Origin: Aplidium turbinatum
Lineage: Eukaryota > Chordata > Ascidiacea > Aplousobranchia > Polyclinidae
Assembly: GCA_918807975.1 (NCBI GenBank)
Contig: OU964924.1
Location: forward strand, 17,405,695 to 17,469,694
Reading direction: 5' to 3'
Length of the DNA stretch: 64,000 bases
Of the stretch, positions 53,601-55,828 are shown piece by piece (within the stretch, counting starts at the first letter, position 1; each line of letters starts with the position of its first letter). The notes under the pieces were generated by a model. It saw only the letters and a list, made by a program, of their open reading frames with translations. It had not been told where the DNA came from and made no database searches. The position numbers and the translations under genes are program-made.

Positions 53601-53991
53601 ATCGTGAGATTAAGGTTACTGAATGCCTAGGTCCGAAAAATTGATCATAGTCTTTGTCCCTGTCTTTAAAACGATTCGTTGCCGCAAGCAAATTAGTCAA
53701 AAAATATCTCTACTTGTCGCAGGTGAGTGGGATCACGACGCTACCACATCCAGGCTGTTTTCTTTGAGATCGACAGAGCATTTCGGTGGTGAGGGTCCAC
53801 ACGCTGTACCTTTCCACCTTAACACTGAAGACCACTGTCACTCTGATTCAGCGCCTAACATATTGACTGATTTTACTGATGAGGATATAGATAGCAACTC
53901 GGAAGATGATAGTGACATCACATTGAGCCAAGGTCATGTGCAGATATATTCGAACAAATTTTCAGCCCTTTCCTGTGATGTCAGTGATTAA
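5529..53991 (+). CDS. GNL1: GNL1-type circularly permuted GTPase, 11 exons, N-terminus outside window
   Basis: Spliced frame of 506 residues encoding a guanine nucleotide-binding protein-like 1 (HSR1, YlqF/YawG-type) GTPase. G motifs come in permuted order: NKID (G4) at residues 99-102, then GHPNVGKSS (G1/P-loop) at 259-267, TPGHT (G2) at 283-287 and DSPG (G3) at 303-306, followed by the family's QLQxLxGIYPIAQxQEP block and an acidic tail. Every exon is bounded by AG and GT and all ten splice phases agree. Human GNL1 is 607 residues, so about 100 N-terminal residues are encoded left of the window. Family members are nucleolar/nuclear GTPases linked to ribosome biogenesis; that role is inferred from the family. 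No frame break was seen, so the gene looks functional. Introns range from about 100 bases to about 15 kb and are filled with transposons. Confidence 0.93.
5681..6272. other. GNL1 intron start, unassigned
   Basis: AT-rich intron sequence between exon a and the foldback element. No open frame, RNA gene or terminal repeats could be recognised. Confidence 0.5.
6282..8205. mobile_element. long-armed MULE-like foldback element, 9-bp target duplication
   Basis: Ends are GGGTCTGCTACTATTCGGCG and ...ACGGGCCATTCCG, both followed inward by iterated GATTCGGCGAGT units, then by arms of about 0.9 kb that are inverted copies of each other (for example CCGTAGCCTA...CGTTTTTACATCG and its inverse near 8050-8100). 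Flanks are TCGGCACTA (6273-6281) and TCAACACTA (8206-8214), a 9-bp target duplication with two differences. A 9-bp duplication and non-coding foldback structure suggest a MULE-type non-autonomous element. Arms contain direct ~110-base repeats (for example 6502-6610 and 6763-6875). It is in a GNL1 intron. Confidence 0.8.
8332..8405 (-). repeat. tRNA-Arg-like sequence, probably a SINE head or tRNA pseudogene
   Basis: On the minus strand TGGCGCAATGGATAAGGTG fits a Pol III A box/D arm and GGTTCAACTCCGGG a B box/T arm at tRNA spacing, over a tRNA-like length. The acceptor stem halves do not pair, so it is not a functional tRNA by eye. Confidence 0.6.
8702..9096. mobile_element. MITE with TACCGTAAAACCTCTATTTG ends, TA target site
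   Basis: Inverted ends CCGTAAAACCTCTATTT and its complement are flanked by TA on each side, as in Tc1/mariner or pogo-type MITEs. Subterminal direct repeats of CCTCTAATTGAACGCCA occur on both sides. No coding capacity. Confidence 0.78.
9100..9706. other. GNL1 intron, unassigned, with a small tandem duplication
   Basis: Nothing recognisable except two direct copies of an about 28-base unit (CTAGCAAAATCG ... CTGGAATGCT) at about 9651-9706, immediately before the SINE. Confidence 0.45.
9709..10024 (-). mobile_element. tRNA-derived SINE
   Basis: On the minus strand the head reads GATAGCTCGAGTTGGTTAG (A box) and CAGGTTCGACTCTCGG (B box), followed by a body unrelated to tRNA and a 3' end of CAATCAATCAATCAA. 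This is the standard SINE layout of Pol III promoter, body and short simple-repeat tail. The copy appears full length. Confidence 0.82.
10074..11357 (-). mobile_element. hAT transposon, ZBED5-like, internally deleted
   Basis: Ends are CAGTGTTTCCCAAAC and its imperfect complement GTTTGGGAACCATTG in inverse, flanked by a perfect 8-bp target duplication AGTTAGAC (10066-10073 and 11358-11365), diagnostic for hAT. Minus-strand frames encode the C-terminal dimerisation domain (10199-10486: SSYLVERAFSAITTLL and DLRLFLSKLELDI) and an upstream piece (10645-10998: FLVVRNDITYLSDIF). At about 1.3 kb it lacks the DNA-binding and most of the catalytic part, so it is non-autonomous. A 67-bp tandem duplication lies within. 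Confidence 0.9.
10584..10717. repeat. tandem duplication, two 67-bp units inside the hAT element
   Basis: TCCCGCGTCTTTGTGTATTG ... AACATCAAAT occurs twice, head to tail, without visible difference, suggesting a recent duplication inside the relic. Confidence 0.9.
11376..11665 (-). pseudogene. Tc1/mariner-type transposase fragment
   Basis: Reading the minus strand, pieces translate as VMPPYFIKAGLRINT and then DSVKGHGTKKVQNYLKE, and a PDLNVCNYWLFSMIEG block, which are the central and C-terminal blocks of a mariner-like DDE/D transposase (consensus SPDLN). The copy is decayed, with several breaks, and no TIR was found. It directly abuts the hAT element. Confidence 0.65.
11666..13157. other. GNL1 intron with weak transposon relics
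   Basis: The frame at 11917-12192 (minus) has no family motif I recognise. From about 12250 to 13140 the minus strand looks like a very decayed copy of the NDHAER family found at 15.7-20.3 kb, judged from similar words around a CCAGGAATCTTT box; this is tentative. No other feature seen before exon b. Confidence 0.35.
13158..13229 (+). CDS. GNL1: GNL1 exon b (TWRQAWRVIEMSDI)
   Basis: A 72-base phase 0-0 exon encoding TWRQAWRVIEMSD and ending TDVRHP, against human TWRQLWRVLEMSD and ITDIRHP. The acceptor is TCAACAG. The donor GTTCGT is weak compared with the other exons, but the residue spacing to the next exon is exact. It lies about 60 bases left of a large inverted-repeat element. Confidence 0.93.
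14110..14950. other. interior of the 13.3-22.0 kb element, unassigned
   Basis: No clear frame. The near-palindromic AAGTTCAAGCTGAAACACAAGTTGAACTT-type area around 14130-14235 is a local imperfect inverted repeat. The rest is probably decayed transposase sequence on the minus strand. Confidence 0.35.
14959..17813 (-). mobile_element. TIR element with TAGGGTGCATC ends and 8-bp target duplication
   Basis: Left end TAGGTGCATCGTC and right end GATGCACCCTA are inverted; the similarity runs on for about 280 bases on each side (14959-15240 and 17530-17813). A perfect 8-bp duplication ATACACAG flanks it (14951-14958 and 17814-17821). It carries minus-strand relics of an NDHAER-family protein (15688-16617). 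It inserted into older sequence of the same family, since relatives flank it on both sides. Confidence 0.82.
15688..16617 (-). pseudogene. NDHAER-family transposase-like relic (three frames)
   Basis: Three minus-strand pieces in the order expected for one protein: 16384-16617 (REDYRELLELCLFSFNYPL, GAIHKARWVAKVIYAIKL), 16009-16323 (PIVASSALKKLDLHLWYL, LSLFDYDVPEETKRGIV) and 15688-15951 (NVFLKKMLEWEQDSQY). These are blocks of an uncharacterised family common in insects and other invertebrates, whose C-terminal hallmark NDHAER is seen in copies at 18980-19267 and 19966-20271. The reading frame is interrupted several times. Role as a transposase is inferred from the TIRs around it. Confidence 0.6.
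17822..18520 (-). pseudogene. second decayed NDHAER-family copy
   Basis: On the minus strand between about 18110 and 17830 the blocks RGDYLEFIELCRIFLE and SGALHLPSQVDGKA can be read, parallel to REDYRELLELC and PGAIHKARWVAK of the nested copy. It is the host sequence into which 14959-17813 inserted. Beyond about 18120 nothing is recognisable. Confidence 0.5.
18521..18960. other. unassigned stretch with a possible hAT-like end
   Basis: No gene. CAGCCCTCGAAATTAG at about 18804 resembles the end of some hAT elements and is followed by a local inverted pair (ACGGCAAAAACATTGCCGT), but no partner end or target duplication was found. Confidence 0.3.
18970..20271. repeat. inverted pair of NDHAER-family C-terminal fragments
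   Basis: Arms of about 370-390 bases at 18970-19355 (coding on minus) and 19888-20271 (coding on plus) both encode LFKKLKIP.AFFHLPVAEW, then VTNDHAERN and HLTKGE. The plus-strand copy continues to a QFLLQLVSQHCKRF ending. The spacer 19360-19885 holds further relic sequence. The arrangement would form a long hairpin in GNL1 pre-mRNA. Confidence 0.75.
20290..21168. other. interior of the 13.3-22.0 kb element, unassigned
   Basis: AT-rich, no frame of interest. A short CG-rich patch near 20889 (CGCGCGCG) is followed by two direct copies of CGGCACACAACACGTTTT. Confidence 0.4.
22001..22630. other. GNL1 intron, unassigned
   Basis: No gene, terminal repeat or RNA gene recognised between the two large TIR elements. 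Confidence 0.4.
23375..24889 (-). pseudogene. mobile 'GCDT / DNxNH' family protein relic
   Basis: Minus-strand frames 24455-24889 (HLHLFFALNHHLYARWTSVH, FSAMALDQNHEQ), 23936-24439, 23751-23993 (CNVYVIDGSALMQIIKP) and 23375-23680 (SSCDHE near the end) are in the order of a long protein family found across cnidarians, fish and other animals. Its usual blocks are an ALDH.NYARW block, a DGxALxxxxxP block and a CDHEEADTR block. The frame is broken several times, and the next expected block (HA.TGCDT) is not seen in this copy. The protein's biochemical role is not established; see findings for a nuclease hypothesis. Confidence 0.6.
24895..27230 (+). mobile_element. Jockey-like LINE, 5'-truncated
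   Basis: Plus-strand blocks in order: a pre-RT linker (MPCWDKECESLYSDF near 25075; frame 25073-25282), FTPEEFSAALQHTKPGKAPG (about 25450), REQAGFRHGRSTIDQV (about 25750), VFVDLTAAYDTIWH (motif A), YAYADDLALLHSAG (motif C, about 26125), LDRSLTYRRHLESL, HSTAEYCAPVW, LARLAWVKLNRLRTGVGRF (about 26950) and the C-terminal CECG.TEQTADHVIHHC. This is the Jockey-like family also seen at 556, 33300, 47180 and 50283. The endonuclease is missing and the frame has several breaks, so the copy is dead. It split the TIR element around it. Confidence 0.85.
27794..28158. other. GNL1 intron end before exon c
   Basis: Unassigned AT-rich intron sequence; nothing recognised apart from the exon c acceptor at its end. 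Confidence 0.5.
28159..28289 (+). CDS. GNL1: GNL1 exon c with G4 motif NKID
   Basis: The acceptor is TGTCACAG and the donor GTAAGTC at 28290. The exon encodes FSPALYDHV, then LILVLNKIDLVPASVVVAW and YFK, matching human FPPALYEYV and LVLVLNKVDLAPPALVVAW. NKID is the guanine-specificity motif, placed N-terminal to the P-loop as expected for a circularly permuted GTPase. It ends in phase 2. Confidence 0.95.
28290..29086. other. GNL1 intron between exons c and d
   Basis: No transposon ends or RNA gene seen. The 115-residue plus-strand frame at 28606-28953 shows no family resemblance and is read as chance. Confidence 0.5.
29087..29160 (+). CDS. GNL1: GNL1 exon d (LHVIWFTAFP)
   Basis: Acceptor TATTCAG, donor GTAAGTGC. 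After completing a lysine codon it encodes SFPFLHVIWFTAFP and a short basic/acidic linker, matching human HYPQLHVVLFTSFP. The TAFP segment occupies the place of the G5-type loop. Ends in phase 1. Confidence 0.93.
29161..30287. other. GNL1 intron with repeat fragments
   Basis: Holds a hammerhead-like/Penelope-type motif at 29409-29447, a possible hAT end CAGTGGTTTGCAACCGG at 29486 without a partner, and from about 30090 to 30260 a GC-richer block that looks like a repeat tail (GGCTTGGGTGGCCCTTC, GCCAGTACCGCTCAGCAT). No gene. Confidence 0.4.
29409..29447 (-). ncRNA. hammerhead-ribozyme-like motif, Penelope-type repeat
   Basis: On the minus strand CCCCTGAAGA is followed by a short stem (GCCTGTC ... 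GACTGGC, one mismatch) and then GGCGAAACGTC. CTGAnGA and GAAA are the two conserved core strands of a hammerhead ribozyme, in the right order and around a stem II-like hairpin. Penelope-like retroelements are known to carry such motifs, often degenerate. Stems I and III are not convincing by eye, so activity is doubtful. Confidence 0.35.
30288..30675. repeat. two ~190-bp direct repeats with AGGTCA half-sites
   Basis: The unit (TTATGA..TAAAGCATG, CCAGCGTTAGTACAT, GATTTGACCTCT, CTTGAGAGGTCAATGACCTA, TCTCGGGAATTATTTGAAAG) occurs at about 30288-30480 and 30484-30672 with small length differences. Each unit packs TGACCT/AGGTCA hexamers in inverted and direct orientation. Confidence 0.8.
30720..33290 (-). 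pseudogene. second relic of the mobile 'GCDT' nuclease-like family, with C-terminal CXC region
   Basis: Minus-strand blocks in order from the right: about 33120-33170 a CCDHE-like block, 32695-32991 (DNIDHNPSSATAK, SFHGTGISLMQHP), 32364-32591 (WEGNFELYVQ, MFALDHIHYSRWVSVHI), 31853-32197 (VDAITLDGEAIVQMLNPG, LDLVWNEYLPDSLKATT) and 30861-31433 (VFHALIRCDTVSAFAGRGKK, ending CNCKKWCTGHCKRTKAALKC). The last piece is a cysteine-rich CXC/tesmin-like region typical for this family's C-terminus. Several frames are needed, so it is broken. The repeats at 30288-30675 may be part of its 3' end. Confidence 0.65.
33300..33442 (+). mobile_element. Jockey-like LINE 3' tail
   Basis: DDETKHWLPS is followed by GTCTGGGAACATTATGAACC and a CCCTCGGTCCCAAAG..CGATGACGAT tail, matching the LINE end at 556-840. 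Only the last residues and the tail are present. Confidence 0.65.
33443..33830. other. GNL1 intron end before exon e
   Basis: AT-rich intron; nothing recognised. Confidence 0.5.
33831..33929 (+). CDS. GNL1: GNL1 exon e (lysine/arginine linker, VGPKELFKVC)
   Basis: Acceptor ATACTTGCAG, donor GTAAGAAA. It encodes a basic linker KMRRKPMKR and then VGPKELFKVCQEICGDK, matching human KKSRRRGRG and LGPEQLLRACEAITVGK. Enters and leaves in phase 1, as its neighbours require. Confidence 0.9.
33930..34429. other. GNL1 intron start after exon e
   Basis: AT-rich intron sequence up to the RTE-like LINE; no feature recognised. Confidence 0.5.
34430..35984 (+). mobile_element. RTE/BovB-like LINE, left part (endonuclease and linker)
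   Basis: Plus-strand pieces read as the AP endonuclease domain: GSLNGRSLCSRDTEVSEEL (about 34495), MRIICVYAPQSERFEEEKDF (34780), a DERNHDGRRLLEFCD block (34965) and TFSAGGYVTKIDFALV (35070), then the linker with VWKLEDADMREK and KNSPNKVCKFMKVLKRAGKD (35590). It ends VVIPIFKGKCDA at 35990, where a 2.2-kb element interrupts it; the reverse transcriptase resumes at 38233. Multiple frame breaks make it inactive. Confidence 0.78.
36431..36497 (+). repeat. tRNA-like sequence in left arm of the foldback
   Basis: GATTGGATGGCGCGTTGGTT fits an A box/D arm and GAATGAGTTCGATACTTCG a B box/T arm with tRNA spacing. The acceptor halves do not pair. The mirror copy is at 37013-37080 on the minus strand. Confidence 0.55.
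37013..37080 (-). repeat. tRNA-like sequence in right arm of the foldback
   Basis: Mirror image of 36431-36497: on the minus strand A-box-like TGGATGGCGCGTGGGTTACG and B-box-like GAGTTCGATACTTCGCG. It is divergently oriented to its partner, as expected from the palindrome. Confidence 0.55.
37246..37714. other. interior of the MULE-like element, unassigned
   Basis: No gene recognised. The 67-residue plus frame starting at 37555 runs into the small foldback and shows no family motif. Confidence 0.4.
37724..37945. mobile_element. 222-bp MULE-like MITE with TTCGGTGAGT-iterated ends
   Basis: Starts GGGTCTGCTACTATTCGGTG and ends ACGGGCCATTCCG, the same two ends as the element at 6282-8205, and is flanked by a perfect 9-bp duplication ATGTATGTA (37715-37723 and 37946-37954). 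Only three iterated end units per side and a short core remain, including telomere-like CCCTAA repeats. Confidence 0.88.
37775..37820. repeat. telomere-like CCCTAA/CCTCTAA tract
   Basis: CCTAACCTCTAACCCCTAACC and CCCCTAACCCTAA units form a degenerate tract resembling the animal telomere repeat, inside the 222-bp MITE. Confidence 0.65.
38233..38628 (+). mobile_element. RTE/BovB-like LINE, right part (reverse transcriptase)
   Basis: Continues the LINE of 34430-35984: CEPYRGVKLLKHA (38250), then YFLDMEKAFDRVPKRVVEWA (motif A, 38350), KVLVKIGAHQGFIPSPLMF (motif B) and a stop at LMEILYA just before the YADD motif would come, where a CAGGGGTGTGCAAACTGC hAT-like end begins. Frame-broken and 3'-truncated or interrupted. 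Confidence 0.75.
38629..39591. other. hAT-like end and unassigned sequence
   Basis: CAGGGGTGTGCAAACTGC at 38629 looks like a hAT terminus inserted in the LINE, but no right end was found. Around 39333-39375 and at 39588 there are GAGTCGGAGTC / GACTCCGAC words in inverse, perhaps ends of a further element. No gene. Confidence 0.4.
39600..40752 (+). mobile_element. hAT transposon, CAGGGTTGG ends, 8-bp target duplication
   Basis: Ends CAGGGTTGG and CCAACCCTG are inverted, with AT-rich ATTTAAATCA-type subterminal sequence, flanked by CCGACAAA (39592-39599) and CTGACAAA (40753-40760). Inside, two frames (39803-39988 and 40099-40281) encode NIVFERFFSTFGLVHSEVRN and then LGTAKAGELV, the hAT C-terminal dimerisation domain. 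The domain is present twice because of a ~300-bp tandem duplication. No catalytic part remains. Confidence 0.85.
39655..40250. repeat. tandem duplication, two ~298-bp units in the hAT element
   Basis: Units 39655-39954 and 39955-40250 begin AAATCAAACAATAAAA and differ by a small indel near TAGGCTATATTT and a few bases. Each contains the hAT dimerisation-domain frame. Confidence 0.88.
40761..41033. other. GNL1 intron end before exon f
   Basis: Short AT-rich stretch, no feature apart from the acceptor. Confidence 0.5.
41034..41132 (+). CDS. GNL1: GNL1 exon f (VDITSWSMKIESD)
   Basis: Acceptor ATACATCAG, donor GTAAGATG. Completes a valine codon and encodes DITSWSMKIESD and a serine-rich linker SSSPRHSASG, matching human VDLSSWREKIARD. 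The serine-rich part replaces the glutamate-rich insert of the vertebrate protein. Ends in phase 1. Confidence 0.92.
41133..41600. other. GNL1 intron start after exon f
   Basis: No convincing gene. The plus strand just upstream of 41612 may hold more of the same hAT relic (words resembling AVFSATDEVSFHVGDES), but this is too decayed to assign. Confidence 0.35.
41612..41842 (+). pseudogene. hAT transposase fragment, GTF2IRD2-like
   Basis: The frame reads SLKMSNVMEMGTSTVNWIRA, NALNHRKFKKFLAEI and then a degenerate WLSHVMV, matching the NFIRxxxLNHRQFxxFL...VRWLSRG block of hAT transposases of the GTF2IRD2/EPM2AIP1 type. Only this central block is recognisable. Confidence 0.6.
41843..42598. other. 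GNL1 intron, repeat-like GC-rich patch
   Basis: At 41965-42045 a GC-rich patch (GGCGAAACCGTCGGGCGAAAGC, GGGGCCTCCCCC palindrome) looks like a repeat end. The remainder is AT-rich and unassigned. Confidence 0.35.
43808..44143 (-). pseudogene. C-terminal frame of an unidentified mobile-element protein
   Basis: 111 residues with CCNVLQLHYGVKLPKARQS, THGKKFDKN and a HHLPKTSKTELDIL block followed by an acidic end SDTDECDD and a stop. The composition and clean end look like a real protein C-terminus, but I do not recognise the family. It lies between inverted ends, which suggests a transposase or accessory protein. Confidence 0.4.
44554..44730. mobile_element. small MITE with GTGTTGCCAGA ends
   Basis: GTGTTGCCAGAGTTAGGATTAA and its imperfect complement (CCTTATCTGGCAACAC) enclose about 140 bases with several direct GGGTTTAAAGTTAGGA-like repeats. 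No coding capacity. Confidence 0.6.
45094..45127. repeat. solo terminal repeat of the GGCAGTGGCTATTTGACCGG foldback family
   Basis: TTCAAAGACCGG and GGTCAAATAGCCACTGCC match the right end of the foldback at 36275-37236 with one difference in the centre of the CCGGCGCCGG palindrome. No partner end nearby. Confidence 0.7.
45970..46253. other. GNL1 intron, unassigned
   Basis: AT-rich; the short plus frame at 46047-46244 has no family motif. Confidence 0.4.
46254..46337. mobile_element. 84-bp hairpin MITE
   Basis: CAGACGGCAAAATCCGTCAT...TTGATTCAAC pairs with GTTGAATCAA...ATGACGAATTTTGTTGTCTG across a 10-base loop, a compact near-perfect stem. Similar ATTGATTCAACGTC words occur near 7350 and 59110. 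Confidence 0.75.
46594..46699. repeat. partial element with CCGAATCGGACTAG-iterated end
   Basis: Several tandem units of GAACTAGCCGAATCGGACTA, ending CCGAATAGTAGCAGACTC, the inverse of the GGGTCTGCTACTATTCGG end seen at 6282 and 37724. Only one end type is present, and no target duplication was found. Confidence 0.65.
46700..48424 (-). mobile_element. Jockey-like LINE, 'APPSIRR' lineage, split by another LINE
   Basis: Minus strand from the right: HLCIAS (RT motif C region, about 48330), VEQNLTKSLKELTQYY, DLGVTLDFALSYN, VTAEYAYHVWNRSRHS, LAGIAPPSIRRDVNTLAERL (about 47880); after an insert (47180-47811) it resumes with RKRFLIHVQPL (about 47100), RSNMVRWGYNTSSVTCICG and QTADHLLVCPQL (about 46800). 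The order is that of a Jockey-like reverse transcriptase C-terminal half. Heavily frame-broken. Confidence 0.7.
47180..47811 (-). mobile_element. Jockey-like LINE 3' end inserted in the LINE above
   Basis: Minus-strand pieces GCLRPTPT, PAELRRRGAMISLARRTLDP, MEWQNNTSRLRDFLPDVDPH, LARLAWVRLNRLRTGVGRF and CECDAIDQTVDHVVHDC are the same lineage as 24895-27230. The tail ends ATAGTCCGGAAGAACAGC. The 206-residue plus-strand frame across here is its antisense shadow. Confidence 0.75.
48425..50261 (+). mobile_element. 1.84-kb DNA transposon, TAGGGTGGATC ends, 8-bp target duplication
   Basis: Inverted ends TAGGGTGGATCGAAAAAT and ATTTTTGATCCACCCTA, with imperfect similarity for about 130 bases inward (GATCGCCCCCCGCAAGG / CGCGGGGGGAGATC). 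Perfect 8-bp duplication CTGTATAT at 48417-48424 and 50262-50269. It carries a plus-strand transposase-like C-terminal part (49070-49720) and has inserted in LINE sequence. Confidence 0.88.
49070..49720 (+). pseudogene. 'FPCHTQAVER' family transposase-like C-terminus
   Basis: Blocks in order: VYAPMWFAIK (about 49150), IIDPVMQ (49265), NSYFAHPENIILAMI (49290), FKVPSKLNFDAVKYFELINW (49425), TEPPVIKTMTDAELLQF (49500), FPEFPCHTQAVERLVQAG (49587) and, after a frame change, a degenerate RDGFIRAR-like end. This is a recurrent uncharacterised protein family in invertebrates. The clean open frame is 49284-49649; N-terminal parts are missing, so the copy is an internally deleted derivative. Confidence 0.62.
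50818..51313. mobile_element. 496-bp TIR element with GCGAATTTTTTTCCC ends, 9-bp target duplication
   Basis: Ends GCGAATTTTTTTCCCCACTA and the inverse (TGTGGGAAAAAAATTTCGC), flanked by a perfect 9-bp duplication TTCCCGGCA (50809-50817 and 51314-51322) in LINE sequence. It encloses a tRNA-like sequence and a CG-rich hairpin near 50893. MULE-type by target size. Confidence 0.85.
51168..51234 (-). repeat. tRNA-like sequence inside the 496-bp element
   Basis: On the minus strand GGCATGTTTGGTTCAGTGGT fits an A box (close to the D arm of tRNA-Gly) and CATCGGTTCGACCCCC a B box at normal spacing. Acceptor halves do not pair, so it is a SINE head or decayed tRNA rather than a working tRNA. Confidence 0.6.
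51386..51535 (+). CDS. GNL1: GNL1 exon g, leads into the P-loop
   Basis: The acceptor is CCCTCATAG and the donor GTACGT at 51536. After a variable acidic linker it encodes RFQDGILTIGFL, matching human RYKDGVVTIGCV, and its last base starts the first glycine codon of the P-loop. A LINE remnant ends only about 27 bases before this exon, so the splice acceptor region is nearly all that is left of the original intron end. Confidence 0.94.
51777..51955 (+). CDS. GNL1: GNL1 exon h: P-loop, G2 and G3
   Basis: Acceptor TATTCAG, donor GTAAAAG. It encodes HPNVGKSSLMNGLIGRK, TPGHTKYFQTYFLT and KLCDSPGLVFPS, then QLQ at the junction; human has FPNVGKSSLINGLVGRK, TPGHTRYFQTYFLT and KLCDCPGLIFPS. This is the most conserved part of the gene and fixes the identification. 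Confidence 0.97.
51956..53073. other. GNL1: GNL1 intron between exons h and i
   Basis: 1.1-kb intron without recognisable transposon ends or frames; one of the few introns of ordinary size. Confidence 0.6.
53074..53230 (+). CDS. GNL1: GNL1 exon i (GIYPIAQVQEPYTPVGYLA)
   Basis: Acceptor TGTTTCAG, donor GTTAATG. Encodes ILSGIYPIAQVQEPY, VGYLASRV and WTPWDICE, matching human VLAGIYPIAQIQEPY, VGYLASRI and WCAWDICE. Phase 0 in, phase 1 out. Confidence 0.96.
53332..53472 (+). CDS. GNL1: GNL1 exon j (KAARPDVYRAANAILRMAVDG)
   Basis: Acceptor GTTTTTAG, donor GTCCGTG. Encodes TAKAARPDVYRAAN, LRMAVDGRI and RPPGYSENK, matching human TAKAARNDVYRAAN, LRLAVDGRL and HPPGYSEQK. Confidence 0.96.
53723..53991 (+). 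CDS. GNL1: GNL1 exon k, acidic C-terminus and stop
   Basis: Acceptor GTCGCAG at 53722. Encodes the end of the GTPase followed by an acidic stretch DFTDEDIDSNSEDDSD and a final NKFSALSCDVSD, then TAA at 53989-53991. Human GNL1 also ends in a long acidic tract and an N-x-x-A-L sequence. This is less conserved than the upstream exons, as is usual for the tail. Confidence 0.92.
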
Positions 53992-54410
53992 GCAAATTAA
54001 GATATTTTCCTATGTCGCATTAAAGCCTCCTTATGATTTTGCCATGAAGGTGTTAACTTAATTATCGTCAACAAAGCAAACCGCAGAGCTGGAGTCTTTG
54101 TTGTTGTGGAATATTCGATTAAATTTGCATCATCTGTAGGCATGTTAAATATCCACGTTGTTAAACATTCAATTTAGGCTTAAATTTTAATCCAACAAAA
54201 CCAAAGAAGACGCTTTGAAACTTGTTGCTTGTTGACAGTATTCTGCATCCACAGTATCTTCCTTGCAGTGGTGACCTTTACACACGGTCCATGGCAACGT
54301 GCAGCTTAAAATTTGACTGAAGGCGATTCTATTAGTACCTAAAATTGCTGGTATAAGATGATTGTTTGATTATATTAGTTAATAAATATAGTCCTTGTGT
54401 GTATTTTGTG
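53992..54410 (+). other. GNL1: GNL1 3' untranslated region
   Basis: About 400 bases between the stop codon and the only good poly(A) signal downstream. No open frame or transposon ends are visible in it. The 3' end is inferred to lie about 20 bases after the AATAAA at 54381. Confidence 0.7.
54381..54386 (+). promoter_or_regulatory. poly(A) signal AATAAA for GNL1
   Basis: AATAAA followed within about 15-35 bases by a GT-rich run (GTCCTTGTGTGTATTTTGTG), the classic animal cleavage/polyadenylation arrangement, 390 bases after the GNL1 stop. Confidence 0.8.
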
Positions 54411-54829
54411 TGATTTTGAGCTACTTTGTGCTGTTGTTACCATTCAAATAATGAACTAGATTTTGACACTTGTACTGGAAATCCAAAAAACGTCTGGCAA
54501 AACTAGTAATAGGTCTCAGAAAAACAACAGAAGTCTCATTGATACAGTAATGTATTACTAATAAATGTGGTAGACTTTTGTTTTTGTGACTCAGCGAAAA
54601 TTTGTGGTTCAACAAAAGCTTGCAGATTAGCGTAAGGGTTCGGCAGGTTAGTGAAGGTTAAGAACCAATGGAGTAAACGCGGCGAATGAATCTGCGGTTT
54701 CTTATTAACAATCGGCCGCTAGCAGTTTTAACAGTATTTCCGGTAGTCGTCTACAGCGACTATTTTCTCATAAATCTTCCACAGTCCGGTGATTGAATTT
54801 TGTATTGCGACGTTAGTCCTGATTGGGAA
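54411..54829. other. sequence downstream of GNL1, unassigned
   Basis: AT-rich; no frame or repeat recognised before the gypsy fossil. Confidence 0.4.
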
Positions 54830-55560
54830 TTCAGGAAGACGATGAGCATGATTGTCGTAGTAGGCTTAGGTATCTTCAACGGACATATCTTTTCGCGTTT
54901 CAGCTTATTGCATCTCGGTCTTCCATTTATGAGAGAAGGCCCGATGATGTACGTGAAGGGTGTATTGAGTCGGTCGTCCGTACAGTTTCTGGGCAGGTGA
55001 CAATCCGTCCTTCCTACATCGCGTGTTTCGATACTGCATCATAGCTTTTGCTAGTTGATCTTCGTCGAGGTAGCGATGCGTCCATGAGCAACGTATTATT
55101 TTTTTCATGCTTTTCACGGCTTCCTCAATTTTCCCATTAGATTGCAGATAGGTTGAAGTAGAAGTACGATGCCGCACGCCCCATTATGAAGATATTTGGA
55201 GAATTTCTCAAGACTTGAATTGAGGTCGGTTGTCAAACCAAATAACAGCTGATACTGCAGTGCGAGTAAAGAGTGCTTTGATGGCCACAATAGACGTAGT
55301 GCTATGCCTCATGAAATAAGGTCTGTAAAACAATCTACCATAATTAGATAGTGTTATCGATTAGATTCAGCTAAGTCAATCGCTAGTTCCTGAAAAGGGC
55401 GAATTGGTTGATTTTTCGACACCATTGGACGAGAAAAGGTCATCTTGACATTTTCGACACGATAACATTGCGGTTTAAATGTCATGGTCTATGCCGGACC
55501 AATCCTAAACGGCCAAACGAGCGCGTTCCCTGGTACCGTCCGCACAGCAACGTGACGTTG
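54830..55560 (-). mobile_element. Ty3/gypsy LTR retrotransposon fossil, integrase part
   Basis: Minus-strand similarity to the integrase core and C-terminal part of Ty3/gypsy elements, best in the block with QSNGKIEEAVKSMKKI followed by RKDGLSPAQKLYGRP. Only part of pol is visible; no LTRs were recognised. It is an old, broken copy with several breaks. A short plus-strand gypsy-like RNase H end may lie next to it near 55585-55640. Confidence 0.72.
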
Positions 55561-55828
55561 TAAAGCAACGTGACCTTAAAAAGTGGTGTTTGTGGGGAAA
55601 AAAATTATCAAGCTGATACGTTGTTCAGACTTTCCCCATATAATGCAGATGGCTCAGAAAAAAATCCCCATCAATCGGATGATGGGAAACCACCTTTAAG
55701 GCCCTTTTTCCAAATGACGTCACAATCCCTTTGGGTCCAACATATGAAAATTTCAACGTTTTTCGAAATAGGACATGTCATACATCATTTTTTAGCATTT
55801 TTCAAGGGGAACAAGTTTTTCTATTAAC

